DNA of 64,000 nt, from NCBI GenBank assembly GCA_019828595.1, contig JAHQRK010000031.1:186001-250000 (forward strand). The letters run 5' to 3'. A program made the position numbers and the translations under genes. Positions 1 to 9,834 of the stretch are shown here, piece by piece. The notes beneath the pieces are model-generated. The model saw nothing but the letters and a program-made list of their open reading frames with translations. It had not been told where the DNA came from and did no database searches. The DNA is from Aphanomyces cochlioides. Taxonomy: Eukaryota; Oomycota; Saprolegniomycetes; Saprolegniales; Verrucalvaceae. The first letter of the stretch is position 1, and each line of letters starts with the position of its first letter.

Positions 1-298
1 CAATAGCATGCTCATTCCAGACGCTCAACCAGATTAATTTTACGACCAAGTCAAAGTGCTAACATCTCATGATTGGATTCGACAATCAAAAGGTGTGCTC
101 ACGGGTGCTGCACGATATGTACTGTTGGGATCATTCATTAGATGTAGCTGGACAGCCCCTGTCGCCTATCCTTGGTGGCTGGCCTTTCCTCCAGTTAGTT
201 TATCTTTCTCAAATGCCCATTGTAATGGTGCAAGATTGAGTCGTTATCTCTTTGAGGAACGCGAAGGCAAAGAAACAACACAGTAACTCTTAATCAAA

Positions 299-1175
299 TT
301 ATACTGAAAACAATGGGCTTCCGTTTTTCAGTGTCATTTGAACTACGTTCGCAACAGCATATACGCACAAGGGGTGGAGATGCAATTGGTGACGAAAGAT
401 TTGGCGCAATGCACCAAATTGCTTGAGTCTTGCATTAACAGTTTCGTGGCGTGACATTATCATCATTTGGCGTCGACTTGTATGGTTTTGCGAGTTGGGA
501 GTGACAAAATTTGTCATCGCCTGTGTATCCACGATCTGCTAGAGCAGTCTCCCATGGCTCAAGTGCATGGACAAAGGCGCTTCAAGCCTAAGATAGATCT
601 GGCCAACTACCACAAGGGACTCCACCATTGAACCACACGATATGGCCCGTCTGAATGCATAAGCCAACTTCGTAGCGAAGGCCAGCCCCGTGAACTTTGT
701 GGGAATACCACATGGGGTCAAATGGTTTCGGCTCAAAAATGCGAAAATCGGTTCCATCTAAGCTGACAAACATAGTCGCTCCAGCTCGAGCGCTTTCAAA
801 TCGATTTTCCCACACAATCTAAAAAGGTGTCATGATGCATGGTGACAGAAAGTGTACCGTCTGTAGGTTTGCTAGGTGTTCTACCCATGCCCAGGACCAT
901 TTGCGAAACGTTTTCTCGTCTACACCAGCAAGTGCTGCTAGTAGTATTTCGGCAGTGTATAGCTTCAGAAACATTAGCGCCCACAAGAGGTGGGCAACAA
1001 TAGTACTTTCCATGGGATGCTGCCTTTCAACCCACAGATAGGCAACAATATTTGGATCAACGCCAAACACAGATCGAAATCGTCTATTGGAAAAGGCAAC
1101 GGCGCTTGATGCATGCCGGCGGCGCAGGATCTGGGATGCCGCTGTCCAAATGTTCTCCTCAAGGTCGTCTGACAT
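299..1175 (-). pseudogene. PIF/Harbinger-like DDE transposase remnant (DDE_Tnp_4 type)
   Basis: A decayed DDE transposase spread over several minus-strand frames. From the 5' side there is a helical N-terminal part (1175-819), then a segment with SLDGTDFRIFEP carrying the first catalytic Asp (about 815-588), then an ADRGYTG-like stretch readable in another frame near 520-545, and finally SRHETVNARLKQFG carrying the catalytic Glu (about 455-415) followed by IFRHQLHLHPLC and a terminal NGSPLF. This order and these motifs are typical of IS5/Harbinger-type nucleases common in oomycetes and plants. At least two frameshifts separate the pieces, so it cannot make a full protein. I could not identify terminal inverted repeats. 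The family call is from motif recognition; the broken state is directly visible. Confidence 0.75.
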
Positions 1176-1297
1176 CGCAATGTTCGTTCCGTTTCGACAA
1201 TTTCAAAATATTTTTTTGTGATGACATAAAATTGTTAATTATTCAAATTATAATATTGTAATATTAAAATTACTTGTTGAATAAAAACACAAAGTTA

Positions 1298-1406
1298 GAT
1301 TTAGGAGCTAATCAACAAAGTTTGTCATAATTTATGACTAACTTTGTCATAATTTATGACTAACTTTGTTGATTAGCTCCTAAATCTTTGTTGATTAGCT
1401 CCTAAA
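1298..1406. repeat. palindromic 25-bp inverted repeat around a 22-bp tandem duplication
   Basis: Arms at 1298-1322 and 1362-1386 are perfect 25-bp reverse complements (core TTAGGAGCTAATCAAC). Between and overlapping them, a 22-bp unit starting TTTGTCATAATTTATGAC occurs twice in tandem (1321-1342, 1343-1364). A further 20-bp copy of the right arm follows at 1387-1406. The structure looks like the terminus of a foldback or MITE-like element, or the end of the Harbinger remnant just upstream; that assignment is inference. Confidence 0.8.
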
Positions 1407-2759
1407 GGTCATGCTTTCGACACTATAAAACTCAACAGAGGTTGAGTTTCGCACGGTGCTATCAATGAAACTTAATTAGAGCACAAAGCCGTCTACTGAA
1501 ATGTATAGGTTACTCGTCGGCGCGATGCCTCTCCTACTCAAAACTTCTCAAAGTAGCTGAAATTTGAAAAATCGCAAACTTTGGGTATGTTTATCTTCAC
1601 GAATACGTAACTTTATGCCATCTAATGTGGCTCATTTTAATCAAGATAAACCATATATTCTGTAGTGAGCAACTTGAACTGATCTGCTATCTCTGTCTTA
1701 CGTAAGCTGGAGCCAAAGTGGCTTGTACTACGAAATTTCAAATATAGCAAAACGTTGACTAACTTTCTTTGTCATATTTTTAAACTAACAGTTTTATTAA
1801 AATAGGTATGTGAGATTATAATATTATCACATTTAAATGTCAAATTTAATCCGTTTTTTAAATACATCAAAAGGCACGAAAGTCTTTCCTTGCGTGTATT
1901 GTTCTCTCACTCTGGAAATGTCCGCGCGCTGGACAAGTGAAAGCAAAGCACAGAAAGAGTTACAACGACTTATAGACGAAGGAAAGATAACCGGAGCGAC
2001 TGAGCCACAAGAGGCACGTGCATTAGGGCATTTCTAACGGGGTGTCCCCATCCCAATGGCCGGGATAGGGACAAGGACGAGACTCCTTGCTGTCCTCATC
2101 CTCACAATTGCTTACAACGTCCCTATGCCGACTGAACATGGGGACGATACCCTATAATAGAACATTTTGATTGGCTAGTCCCAAGCATATATCGAGCGAT
2201 TATTGGGCGGTCCCAATCGCATTTGAGGATATTCTTGCGATGGCCCAAGGCGTCCAGTGGGTCGAAGAAGACAAAGCTCTGTGCACAACGTGGCTGCGAG
2301 CCACTGAAAACGCAGCCCGTGGTTCGGACACTATTTAGGTTATTTGATTTGGTTTAAGTCTATTTTATTTTTTCATATAATAGTGTTACTAAATTTTGTG
2401 GATGTTATGGCAGTGGCTGTTTGTGGGTTTGCACGTGCTGTACACAAGATTGATATCTCACAGTTTTTGATACCCTTTTGTCACTTCACAAACCACGAGG
2501 TAGAAGATCATAACGTTATAGTTGCAATAGTGAGTTGTCGATTTTAGAACGCAACCAAAGCATCTGCTAACGTTAGTCGATATGTCGACATGATTTCGAC
2601 CTCAAACATTTGTACATGTACGACAAGTCAAACGCTGTCCATACTGCGTTTGAGAATATTACTACGTAGTATATTGCATTTCAGTATCATGGCTTATGAG
2701 TGTTACATCTTCAATGCTTTCAGAAACGTTCGCGTCACTGAGAATATCTATGCTGGTTT
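1407..2759. other. AT-rich stretch without a confident gene
   Basis: The only notable open frame is a 66-codon one at 1837-2037 (+), charged and lysine/glutamate-rich, with no recognisable domain. It is followed by a stretch (2040-2160) alternating GGGGAC- and GTCCCC-type motifs that could fold. I do not recognise a family. The stretch ends at the target-site TA of the Tigger-like element. Confidence 0.4.
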
Positions 2760-2761
2760 TA

Positions 2762-4547
2762 CAGTATAGCCTCTCTCGAAGAAACACAAATTTCAGAGGG
2801 TGAACATTGATTTTTAGAGTTTATTAATTGACATTGGCATACATGTGATGCACCATCAATTCAACATGAATTGAATCGACGCAACATTGACGTGGAGATT
2901 TCGGCTATCAGAGCTCGTTTCAGCCATGTCAGAATTGATGATGTTGACATGACTCCAGCAGTTTGAGATTGTCGTCTCTGTGACTTCAGCCCAAGCATCT
3001 TCCGCCCATTTCACAGCGACATGTGTCTCTACGACAAACAGACTCGACCTCTCTTTTGATGTTGGCCTTGTTCCCATCGACTTGTGTTTTGCTCTCAAGG
3101 CATTCAGCTTCGACAAGAGCGCCAGTGTCTTGCGTTGCTCGATCTTCTTTTTGAACGCGGCAATTATTCCAGCATCCAAGGGCTGCAAGTAGGAGGTTGT
3201 GTTTGGGGGTAAAAAGCATAACGACACGTTGGAAAAGCATTCCCTCAACCGATGGGGTGAAGCGTTGTCAACCAGCAGGAGTACATTACGATCACTGTCA
3301 CGCATCTCATCATTGAAGCGATGGGGCCAATTTTGAAAATACGGACGAGGTCATCCAACCCTTTGCAGTGCCAGTGTAGTCTAAAGCTGGTTCCATCGAA
3401 TTTCGTTTCGAAAGCCATCGTGGTTTAACGGCGTCACCAAAGATCTTGAGTTGACGTTTGTCAGAACCATCTGCATTAACAGCAAGTGCTATGGTCAAAC
3501 GTTTGTTGACGGCCTTTCTTCCTTTGAGACTTTTCTTGCTGATGCTATACTTCGGATCCAAGCAGTAAAAAACGGCTGTTTCATCGAGATTGTAAATATC
3601 TCGGCTTGCAAAATTCTTCGTCACTTTCATCATTTCGTCGCGACCGGTCTTCACAACCTCGGGATCAACTGATGCCGCTTCACCATAAACTCCACGACGC
3701 TTCATAGATCGACGCGACAAGAATTTGCACAACCACCCTTGCGAGAATTTTAGTTTGGCGAAATGTTCACAGTCGGTTGTGATGTCGGCAGCTTGTGCCT
3801 TGATGGCTTGATATGACAAACTGATTCCATACTCCTCGCAATCGTCTATCCATGCATCAAGCTCAGTCTCCAATTTAGAACACGTCACTGGTCGAAGCAC
3901 ATTCATGTTTGGACGAAGCTTGGGAGACTTTTCGTCCACACCTTTTTGCATCGCTCGACACATTGATGCCTTGGATGGAATAGAAGGTAGCTTGAGCTTG
4001 TCATATGCCCATACGCATAGCTCGTTGAGCGTCATGTTTGGATGTTGTTTGAAGTGTAATAGCACCCGCGCCTTCATTTTAGTTGTCATAAACAGCTTCT
4101 TGTGTCGAGCCAGTTGCATGCTCCTAACAGAGATCGAATTGTAATGTGATAGTCAGTATAGGCTCCTTCATTCTTGAACTTATTCAAATATTCAAATCTG
4201 GTGGCCCAAGAAATCGCGCGGGAATCGCGCGAGTACGATTGCCGCCGCAAAGAAGGTGGCGTGAGGACCAACATGAAGTCACGAGAGCGTGTTGATTGAT
4301 CCACCATGCATTTGCCTATACGAGAAGATCAAAGTTGAGATTGTCCAAATTGCCGAAATACATCATACTCGTGAGCTGAGGCTTCTATCGCACGGTTGGC
4401 GGCTTGACTCGTCTTTGGCCTCGTATGATATGAAGTCAACTGAAGTGACTTCGTGATTCCAAGAAGTCGGTTCTTCCACAATTGATATTACATTAATTTT
4501 GAAGGAATATAAGGTGCCACTGCGTTTCTTCGAGAGAGGCTATACTG
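2762..4547 (-). mobile_element. Tigger/pogo-type Tc1-mariner superfamily element, complete ends
   Basis: A 1,786-bp element with terminal inverted repeats at 2762-2785 and 4524-4547. The first 24 bp are perfect, and one mismatch later the match continues to about 27 bp. The ends begin CAGTATAGCC and are flanked on both sides by the dinucleotide TA (2760-2761 and 4548-4549), the standard target-site duplication of this superfamily. The interior holds a minus-strand DDE_1 transposase with one frameshift. The ends are intact, so the copy could still be moved by an enzyme supplied elsewhere; that is inference. Confidence 0.92.
2856..4119 (-). pseudogene. Tigger/pogo-like DDE_1 transposase, frameshifted
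   Basis: Reads from 4119 leftwards as 269 codons, then continues in another frame from about 3305 to 2856. Visible parts: an N-terminal HTH region, a CENP-B type DNA-binding segment (around CSKLETELDAW and KFSQGWLCKFLSR), the first catalytic Asp in IYNLDETAVFY, the second in LLLVDNASPH, and the third in PPNTTSYLQPLDAG. The DDE core is thus complete in residues but split by a frameshift near 3305-3330, just after the KGWMTSSVF segment. It lies inside the TIR-bounded element described separately. Length and order fit a pogo/Tigger transposase. No intron signals explain the break, so I call it a pseudogene. Confidence 0.85.
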
Positions 4548-4549
4548 TA

Positions 4550-5337
4550 GCTATTTCCCGCAACCTTCGGATAATTTTATCCAGTAAAAATGTGTTTAAA
4601 ATGCTGACGGGGGCTGAATATTGACAGAAGTAGTGCCGATTCCTGATTTGCACACTTTTGAAATTGCCCCCACTTCTGTCTAAACTTTCCTAAAAGCCCC
4701 CACTTTTTGTCAAAAGTCCCTTATGGTTGAAAGGCCAATGCAAGCGACTGATGAGTTGACAACCTTTGGCTCAATTGAACAGCGAAGTAAAATGGGCGAT
4801 GCAGTGCGTTCACGCAGTTGAATGCTTGTATTTGACATGGTATGAGCTCGTCGAGGTGAATTTATGCCACAGCGGACATGGAGTCACACGCTGGATTGTG
4901 ATCTTCAGTTCTTGAGATCCATCAAGTTCAATGATTCCAGCCATGCGTCCTACACCCATGCTGGATCACGAAGCACTGGAGAGTTCTGTACTATTGTAGT
5001 ATTCTAATCCGCATTCTTATTGTGGTGGACATTGTGTCATACCATCCGTTGAATTCTCAAGATCACTGGTGTCACTGCCTTTCTCAACGATGATATCGAC
5101 GTTCTCCACGGCGATAATAGGTGATCTAAGGTCCATCATCATGTCATCGACTTGAGACTTCTACTCGATGGCTATACCTCCTTGTCGTTCATTCTAGAGT
5201 TGGTTTATCTCAAGCTTGGTGCTGTAGCTAGTCTAGTTCAGTTGTAGCTTGTGTATGTTGAACAGCTTGGTGATTTGCATCCATGGCAGCATCCTTGGAT
5301 CCAAGAACAATCACCACCAGCAGGTCGACAAAGTTGA
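4550..5337. other. intergenic stretch upstream of the elicitin gene
   Basis: No gene that I can support. Two similar C-rich motifs (CCCCCACTT near 4668 and 4698) lie close to the element end. On the minus strand a short open stretch near 5150-5050 looks coding-like (acidic, with MMMDLRSPIIAVENVD) but has no start, splice context or recognisable domain. Confidence 0.35.
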
Positions 5338-5350
5338 CATTTTCCATTTT
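5338..5350 (+). promoter_or_regulatory. oomycete initiator-like core promoter
   Basis: CATTTTCCATTTT matches the published oomycete Inr consensus CATTYYNCAWTTT at every position and ends 16 nt before the elicitin start codon. Such short leaders are usual in oomycetes. The match is read directly; its function is inferred. Confidence 0.55.
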
Positions 5351-5366
5351 GCATCGTAAGACTTAA

Positions 5367-5738
5367 ATGAAGATTGTATCGCTTGCTGCCATCGTCGCGG
5401 CGACCTCGACTGTCGTCTGTGGCGATGTACCTTTATGTGGTTTAAATGACTTGGAAGCGATTATGGGCCCGATATCCAAGTGCGACACGCTCGCCAGATT
5501 GGTCACAAGTTCGTCGACGCCAAGTGATGCAGATATCGTCAAACTTTGCCAGATTGATGATTGCCAGACTGCGTTCAAACTTATCGTTCAACTGCCATGT
5601 CGATTCCAAGATGAATCGGCGCGAAAAAAATACAACTGCGATAAGCCAGCGTCGTCGTCGTCAGCTATAGCCCATACTAGTGTTGCTACCGCTGCTGCCT
5701 TGGTCTCAATCGCCGCGTTGTTGTTCCAGTTGGCTTAA
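5367..5738 (+). CDS. elicitin-like secreted protein with hydrophobic (GPI-type) C-terminus
   Basis: A 123-residue protein. Residues 1-19 form a signal peptide (MKIVSLAAIVAATSTVVCG). The mature part has six cysteines in the elicitin order: PLCGL, SKCDT, KLCQIDDCQ (two), LPCRF and YNCDK. In characterised elicitins these pair 1-5, 2-4 and 3-6 and form an all-helical sterol- or lipid-binding fold. A Ser-rich linker follows, then a hydrophobic tail (VATAAALVSIAALLFQLA) that suits GPI anchoring. The start is chosen because the signal peptide begins there and an initiator match ends 16 nt upstream. It is intronless and diverged from the other elicitin loci in the window. It probably acts at the cell surface in lipid binding or host interaction; the ligand cannot be read from sequence. 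Confidence 0.85.
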   Translation: MKIVSLAAIVAATSTVVCGDVPLCGLNDLEAIMGPISKCDTLARLVTSSSTPSDADIVKLCQIDDCQTAFKLIVQLPCRFQDESARKKYNCDKPASSSSAIAHTSVATAAALVSIAALLFQLA

Positions 5739-5739
5739 T

Positions 5740-7323
5740 ATAACTTTACAAATCAATACTGTTCAGTCCTTCCCAAGAGATTCTGTTGACCAAACGCAAT
5801 GGAATAGCCAAATCAAGTCACGGCTTCTTCCACACGGCTCGAGCAACAGCAGTAGCTCCAACGTGGACTGTTGTGGTTGAAGACAACACTGATACATCGC
5901 AAGTACATTTGAATCCTAGTCAATTCGTCCTTGAGCGTCCACAGAAGTGTGTTGATACGATGTACCTCCCACGGCAACTTTGCATTTGCGTTGTAGAGGC
6001 TATGGTTTGGAAACTCACCAAGTCGACAACTATTGACCCCAGCGGAGACTTCCCCGTCTATAATAGTGCAGTCCGTCAAAGATAGCAGTCGAAGTGGCAG
6101 CGACGATTACAGCGATGGAAATGGACATATGGGTTGTTTCGCATAGTCTCGCACAGCGGCGGAAACTTTTCAAAGTCACTTGAAAAAGAAAAAGAAAACT
6201 TCATCAACTGTCCTGGGAAACAATGCCAATGGATCATCAATTTCTTTCGCCGTCCAGGAGCACCAATGCGTGTCACTATGTTACAATTTCGTCTTCGGAC
6301 ATCTCAGCAAACATGCTGTTTTAACATCGTCAGGCAGGCAAACTTTGTAGGTGTTTGCTAGTATTTGCATGCTGACATAGCAAACCACCATTTTCGCGAC
6401 GCCGCAAGGACGGAAAGGGATTGTTTTCGTCTCTTGCCTACCACCAAACCAACTAAACCATCCACTGCTCTCACAGTACATTGACAGCTTCGGTAGAAAC
6501 CTTTGCGAGCATATTCTTCACAGCGAGTTGGCGTTGCTTCGATAACCTACTAAGCTTTCGTCGACCTGAATCCAACGATACCGCTGGATTTGGAACCAGC
6601 ATGCTGCCTTCGACTTCAATCGCTGCAGTACTGCAGGCCGCTTCCATACTCATGAAATGTAGTGATAGATGAAGAGCAGGATCATGCACTTGACACGTCA
6701 TTGGGACTAAGTGCATTCTGTCGTTTTTCGTTGTTTATCGCTTCGAGTATCACGAGAAAGAGATGAAACATTGGGCCAAGTACGCAGTCACCTCGACGCA
6801 GAGATATTCGAAAATACATGAGTTTAGCATTAGATCCTGGTCTACGAATGACGCTACTCAGGTGTACACTGGTGTGAGTGAAACTGCGACGCTCACCCAG
6901 TGTACTCGGAAGTTTTGATTGTGGTTACATTTTCATGGAGTTCATCACATCGATGAGCGTTGCATGACATTGCCCCATAACCGCCTTGTTTGGACGTCAA
7001 CATTCAAGTTATTTCGAGCTCCATTCCAGAATTCCACGTCAAAGTCTGCAGAAAATTCGAACGTTAGATTACAGAAGCAGCTTCACATCACACAAGGCGG
7101 CATCCACGTTGGCCTCATCTTTCATGACAAGAACGACTTCATTGGCCTCGATTGGCATCCCTTGGCATGCTTTGAAACGTCCGATCATCTTGCGCACTTG
7201 ACGAGCAAAATGGATCTTGAATGTCTTTGTCAAATACAGTCTACACATGTCCTTGCCAAATTCAAATAGCACTTTCTAGACTCTGTGCACCCACGATTCT
7301 GCTTGGATTTCACTGATTCCAGA
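5740..7323. other. 1.6-kb stretch, possible decayed gene on the minus strand
   Basis: Several short minus-strand open stretches (7272-7069, with KACQGMPIEANEVVLVMKD; 6716-6471) have protein-like composition, but I recognise no family and see no splice model that joins them. I treat the region as unassigned; it may be a gene relic. It ends at the TA target site of the mariner element. Confidence 0.35.
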
Positions 7324-7325
7324 TA

Positions 7326-9143
7326 CTCCCTCCGTTCGGAAATATAAGAGTCGATTCACGCCCCTCACCAGGAAACCTCGGTGAATCCGAATTTCGTTGT
7401 TTTAATTGGCTAAAATTATAGAAAATAATCCAATCAATCTTTAGCACTTTGTTTCGTTGCAACCTTCGAAGTGGAAGCAGTCATTTGACATTTGAAATGG
7501 TTGGCAATGGGATTCGTAAGCGTCGAGTATTGAGCGACAAAGAAAGAAACGAGGTTGTCCGCCTTCTGTTGCATCATGCCACGGGCAATAAGCTGCCTAA
7601 GAACACGTTCAAGAATGTAGCTGCTGTTTATGGATGCGGCTTCAACGTCATAAAGAAGATTTGGTACAAACTCCGCCCACACCCAAGCGCGCAAGTCGAC
7701 CATGCCGTCAGTGTAGATATGAAAAAGAAGAAGGCGTGTGGGCGAAAGGCCAAGTTCACACCAGAAACATTTGCTGAACGTCTTAAGAAGATTAAATTGA
7801 GAGATCGTGGTACATTTCGCGATCTTGCATTTCAATTTGGTATGATAGCAATGAAAATCAACCTTACAAGCTTCCTTCTAGACGTTTCAATATCAACTTT
7901 ACACTCGTATTTGAAAAAAGGAATGATGAAGCGACACAGCAGCAGCGTTAAACCATTGTTAACGAGTGCAAACAAGTATGCACGACTAAAATTCGCCTTG
8001 GGGTTCATTAAGCCCAACATGGAAATGATGGACATGGATGAAATCATACACCTTGATGAGAAATGGTTTTACTTGCGATTTGAAAACGAGAAGTACTATC
8101 TTGCCCCCGATGAGCCCGTACCCCAGCGTCACTGCAAAAGCAAACGCTTTACAACCAAAGTCATGTTCTTGGCTTGTCTTGCAAGACCGCGCGTATTACC
8201 TGATGGTACTTGGTTGGACGGCAAAGTTGGAATGTTCCCTTTTGTTGAAAAATTCCCAGCTTTAAGGGGCTCACGAAATCGCCCTGCTGGCACGCTTGTC
8301 ACGAATTGTGTGAATGTCACCAAGGATGTTTATCGTGAAACGCTTATCAAACGTGTATTTCCTCGAATTATGGACGTCTGGCCAACATTTATGACTCGAA
8401 AGCGTATTGTTCTACAACATGATAACGCGCCAGCACATGTTCCCTGGAATGACGAAAGAATTGTGGCGGCTTTCTTGGAATTGAAGACGTCTGGATGGGA
8501 TTTTGCCATTGCCGCACAACCACCAAACTCTCCTGACACGAATGTTCTAGACCTTGGCTTTTTTGCGTCAATACAATCTCTCCAGTATAAGCATTCACCT
8601 CAAACCGTTGATCAGCTGATACACTGCGTTGAACTCGAATTTGGGAAGTATTCCTCGGCAAAACTTGGCAAGATTTGGCAAAGTCTTCAGCTTGTTCTAC
8701 TAGAGATTGTCAAGGCGAAAGGGGGTAATGAGTTCAAGCTACCCCATGCTTCGAAAGACAAGATGGCTGGTTGTGGAAAATTGCTTGACAACGCTCAGTG
8801 CGATCGTGCGGCGTATGAAGAAGCAATTGCGCATCTTGTTACGGAGGATGCTTTGGTCATGGAGGCGATGTTGAACAAGGAGATCATGAACTTGCGAGCC
8901 GAAAATGAGCTGATCGATCTTCTTGAAAGTACCGCCTTGAGCGATCCAGAGGTCGACGATATTCAGGTCGACGCGCTTTGTGTTGCTGCCGGAATGCTAC
9001 TTGTTGAGATGTGACTATCCGGTAAAATCTAGCTTGTCATCCGTACGACCGATAGACTTGAAAATTGTATACAAAAATGTGGCTCTTATATTTCCGAATT
9101 GTCGATTCTTGCTTTCGGCTCTTATATTTCCGAACGGAGGGAG
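7326..9143 (+). mobile_element. mariner-like element with Stowaway-type termini, apparently complete
   Basis: A 1,818-bp element with perfect 25-bp terminal inverted repeats at 7326-7350 and 9119-9143, beginning CTCCCTCCGTTCGG, and TA duplications at 7324-7325 and 9144-9145. The right end holds a second, subterminal copy of the 18-bp motif GGCTCTTATATTTCCGAA (9081-9098 and 9117-9134). CTCCCTCCGT is the classic terminus of plant Stowaway MITEs and their mariner partners. Together with the uninterrupted transposase this is a candidate autonomous element. Confidence 0.93.
7449..9014 (+). CDS. mariner-like transposase (plant-type, DDD)
   Basis: A 521-codon open frame without stops; the ATG at 7497 (MVGNGIRKRRVLSD) is an alternative start 16 codons in. 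The N-terminal third is a helix-turn-helix DNA-binding region (LSDKERNEVVRLLL; RDLAFQFGM). The catalytic core shows HLDEKWFYLRF (first Asp), LQHDNAPAH (second Asp) and NSPDTNVLDLGFF (third Asp). I count 42 residues between the second and third Asp, slightly more than the DD39D reported for plant mariner-like elements, whose LDLGFF signature it shares. The C-terminal part is acidic and helical. It should bind the element's TIRs and cut and paste it at TA. Its ORF spans most of the TIR-bounded element. Confidence 0.92.
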   Translation: MFRCNLRSGSSHLTFEMVGNGIRKRRVLSDKERNEVVRLLLHHATGNKLPKNTFKNVAAVYGCGFNVIKKIWYKLRPHPSAQVDHAVSVDMKKKKACGRKAKFTPETFAERLKKIKLRDRGTFRDLAFQFGMIAMKINLTSFLLDVSISTLHSYLKKGMMKRHSSSVKPLLTSANKYARLKFALGFIKPNMEMMDMDEIIHLDEKWFYLRFENEKYYLAPDEPVPQRHCKSKRFTTKVMFLACLARPRVLPDGTWLDGKVGMFPFVEKFPALRGSRNRPAGTLVTNCVNVTKDVYRETLIKRVFPRIMDVWPTFMTRKRIVLQHDNAPAHVPWNDERIVAAFLELKTSGWDFAIAAQPPNSPDTNVLDLGFFASIQSLQYKHSPQTVDQLIHCVELEFGKYSSAKLGKIWQSLQLVLLEIVKAKGGNEFKLPHASKDKMAGCGKLLDNAQCDRAAYEEAIAHLVTEDALVMEAMLNKEIMNLRAENELIDLLESTALSDPEVDDIQVDALCVAAGMLLVEM

Positions 9144-9145
9144 TA

Positions 9146-9834
9146 CTTTGCACAGTCGTTGTGTCGTAACGAACCGACGACATGTGTGTAATGTCCGGAT
9201 AAACAACCGGATGACCACTCAGTAAGCAAAATAGTGTACGTGTTTGTCATGCCAGACGAATTTGTCGACAATGAATAGACAGATTTCGCAAAGCCGTTCC
9301 ATAAATTTTATCTTCATCCACAACAGTTTGGAGATCCACAAACTTGTTGAAATTTGGGGACTCTGCAACTATTTTTCAAAGGTTGTTCAAAATCGTATAA
9401 TTTATGAGAGTGTTTTTTGTGGATAATTCGTGGAATGACTGCCAAACCTGTCGAATGTATGCCACCATCTCCAAATAAACGGAGTAGGCTTTAGCACAAT
9501 CAAGGAAAGCGTCGACGAAATTGATCGAATTGCAAATCGTACAAACCTACACGAGCCCAGACATTTTTCATGCTACTTTATATCGTCTTGTCGATATCGG
9601 AGTGTCCCCTGATGTCGTGTCGCTCGAGTGACGCGACTTTGACGTAATTGTTGGGCTACAGTGTATGTAGTCGAATAAAGTCCACTCGGTGACTCGACGC
9701 ATTCTAGATAACCTCCCAAGACCGGTTGTGCCCACGGTCTGAGCCAGAAAAGTAAGTACTACACTATATATATTAAATTTAAGAGTCTACAATTACACTA
9801 TTTAAGTCAGCACTGCACTTTCGACAACTTTGCC
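9146..9834. other. intergenic region upstream of the receptor kinase
   Basis: No gene supported. The 3' part (about 9765-9830) is AT-rich and contains an initiator-like GCACTTTCGACAACTT just before the kinase start, a weaker match to the oomycete Inr than those at the elicitin and GH62 genes. Confidence 0.4.
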
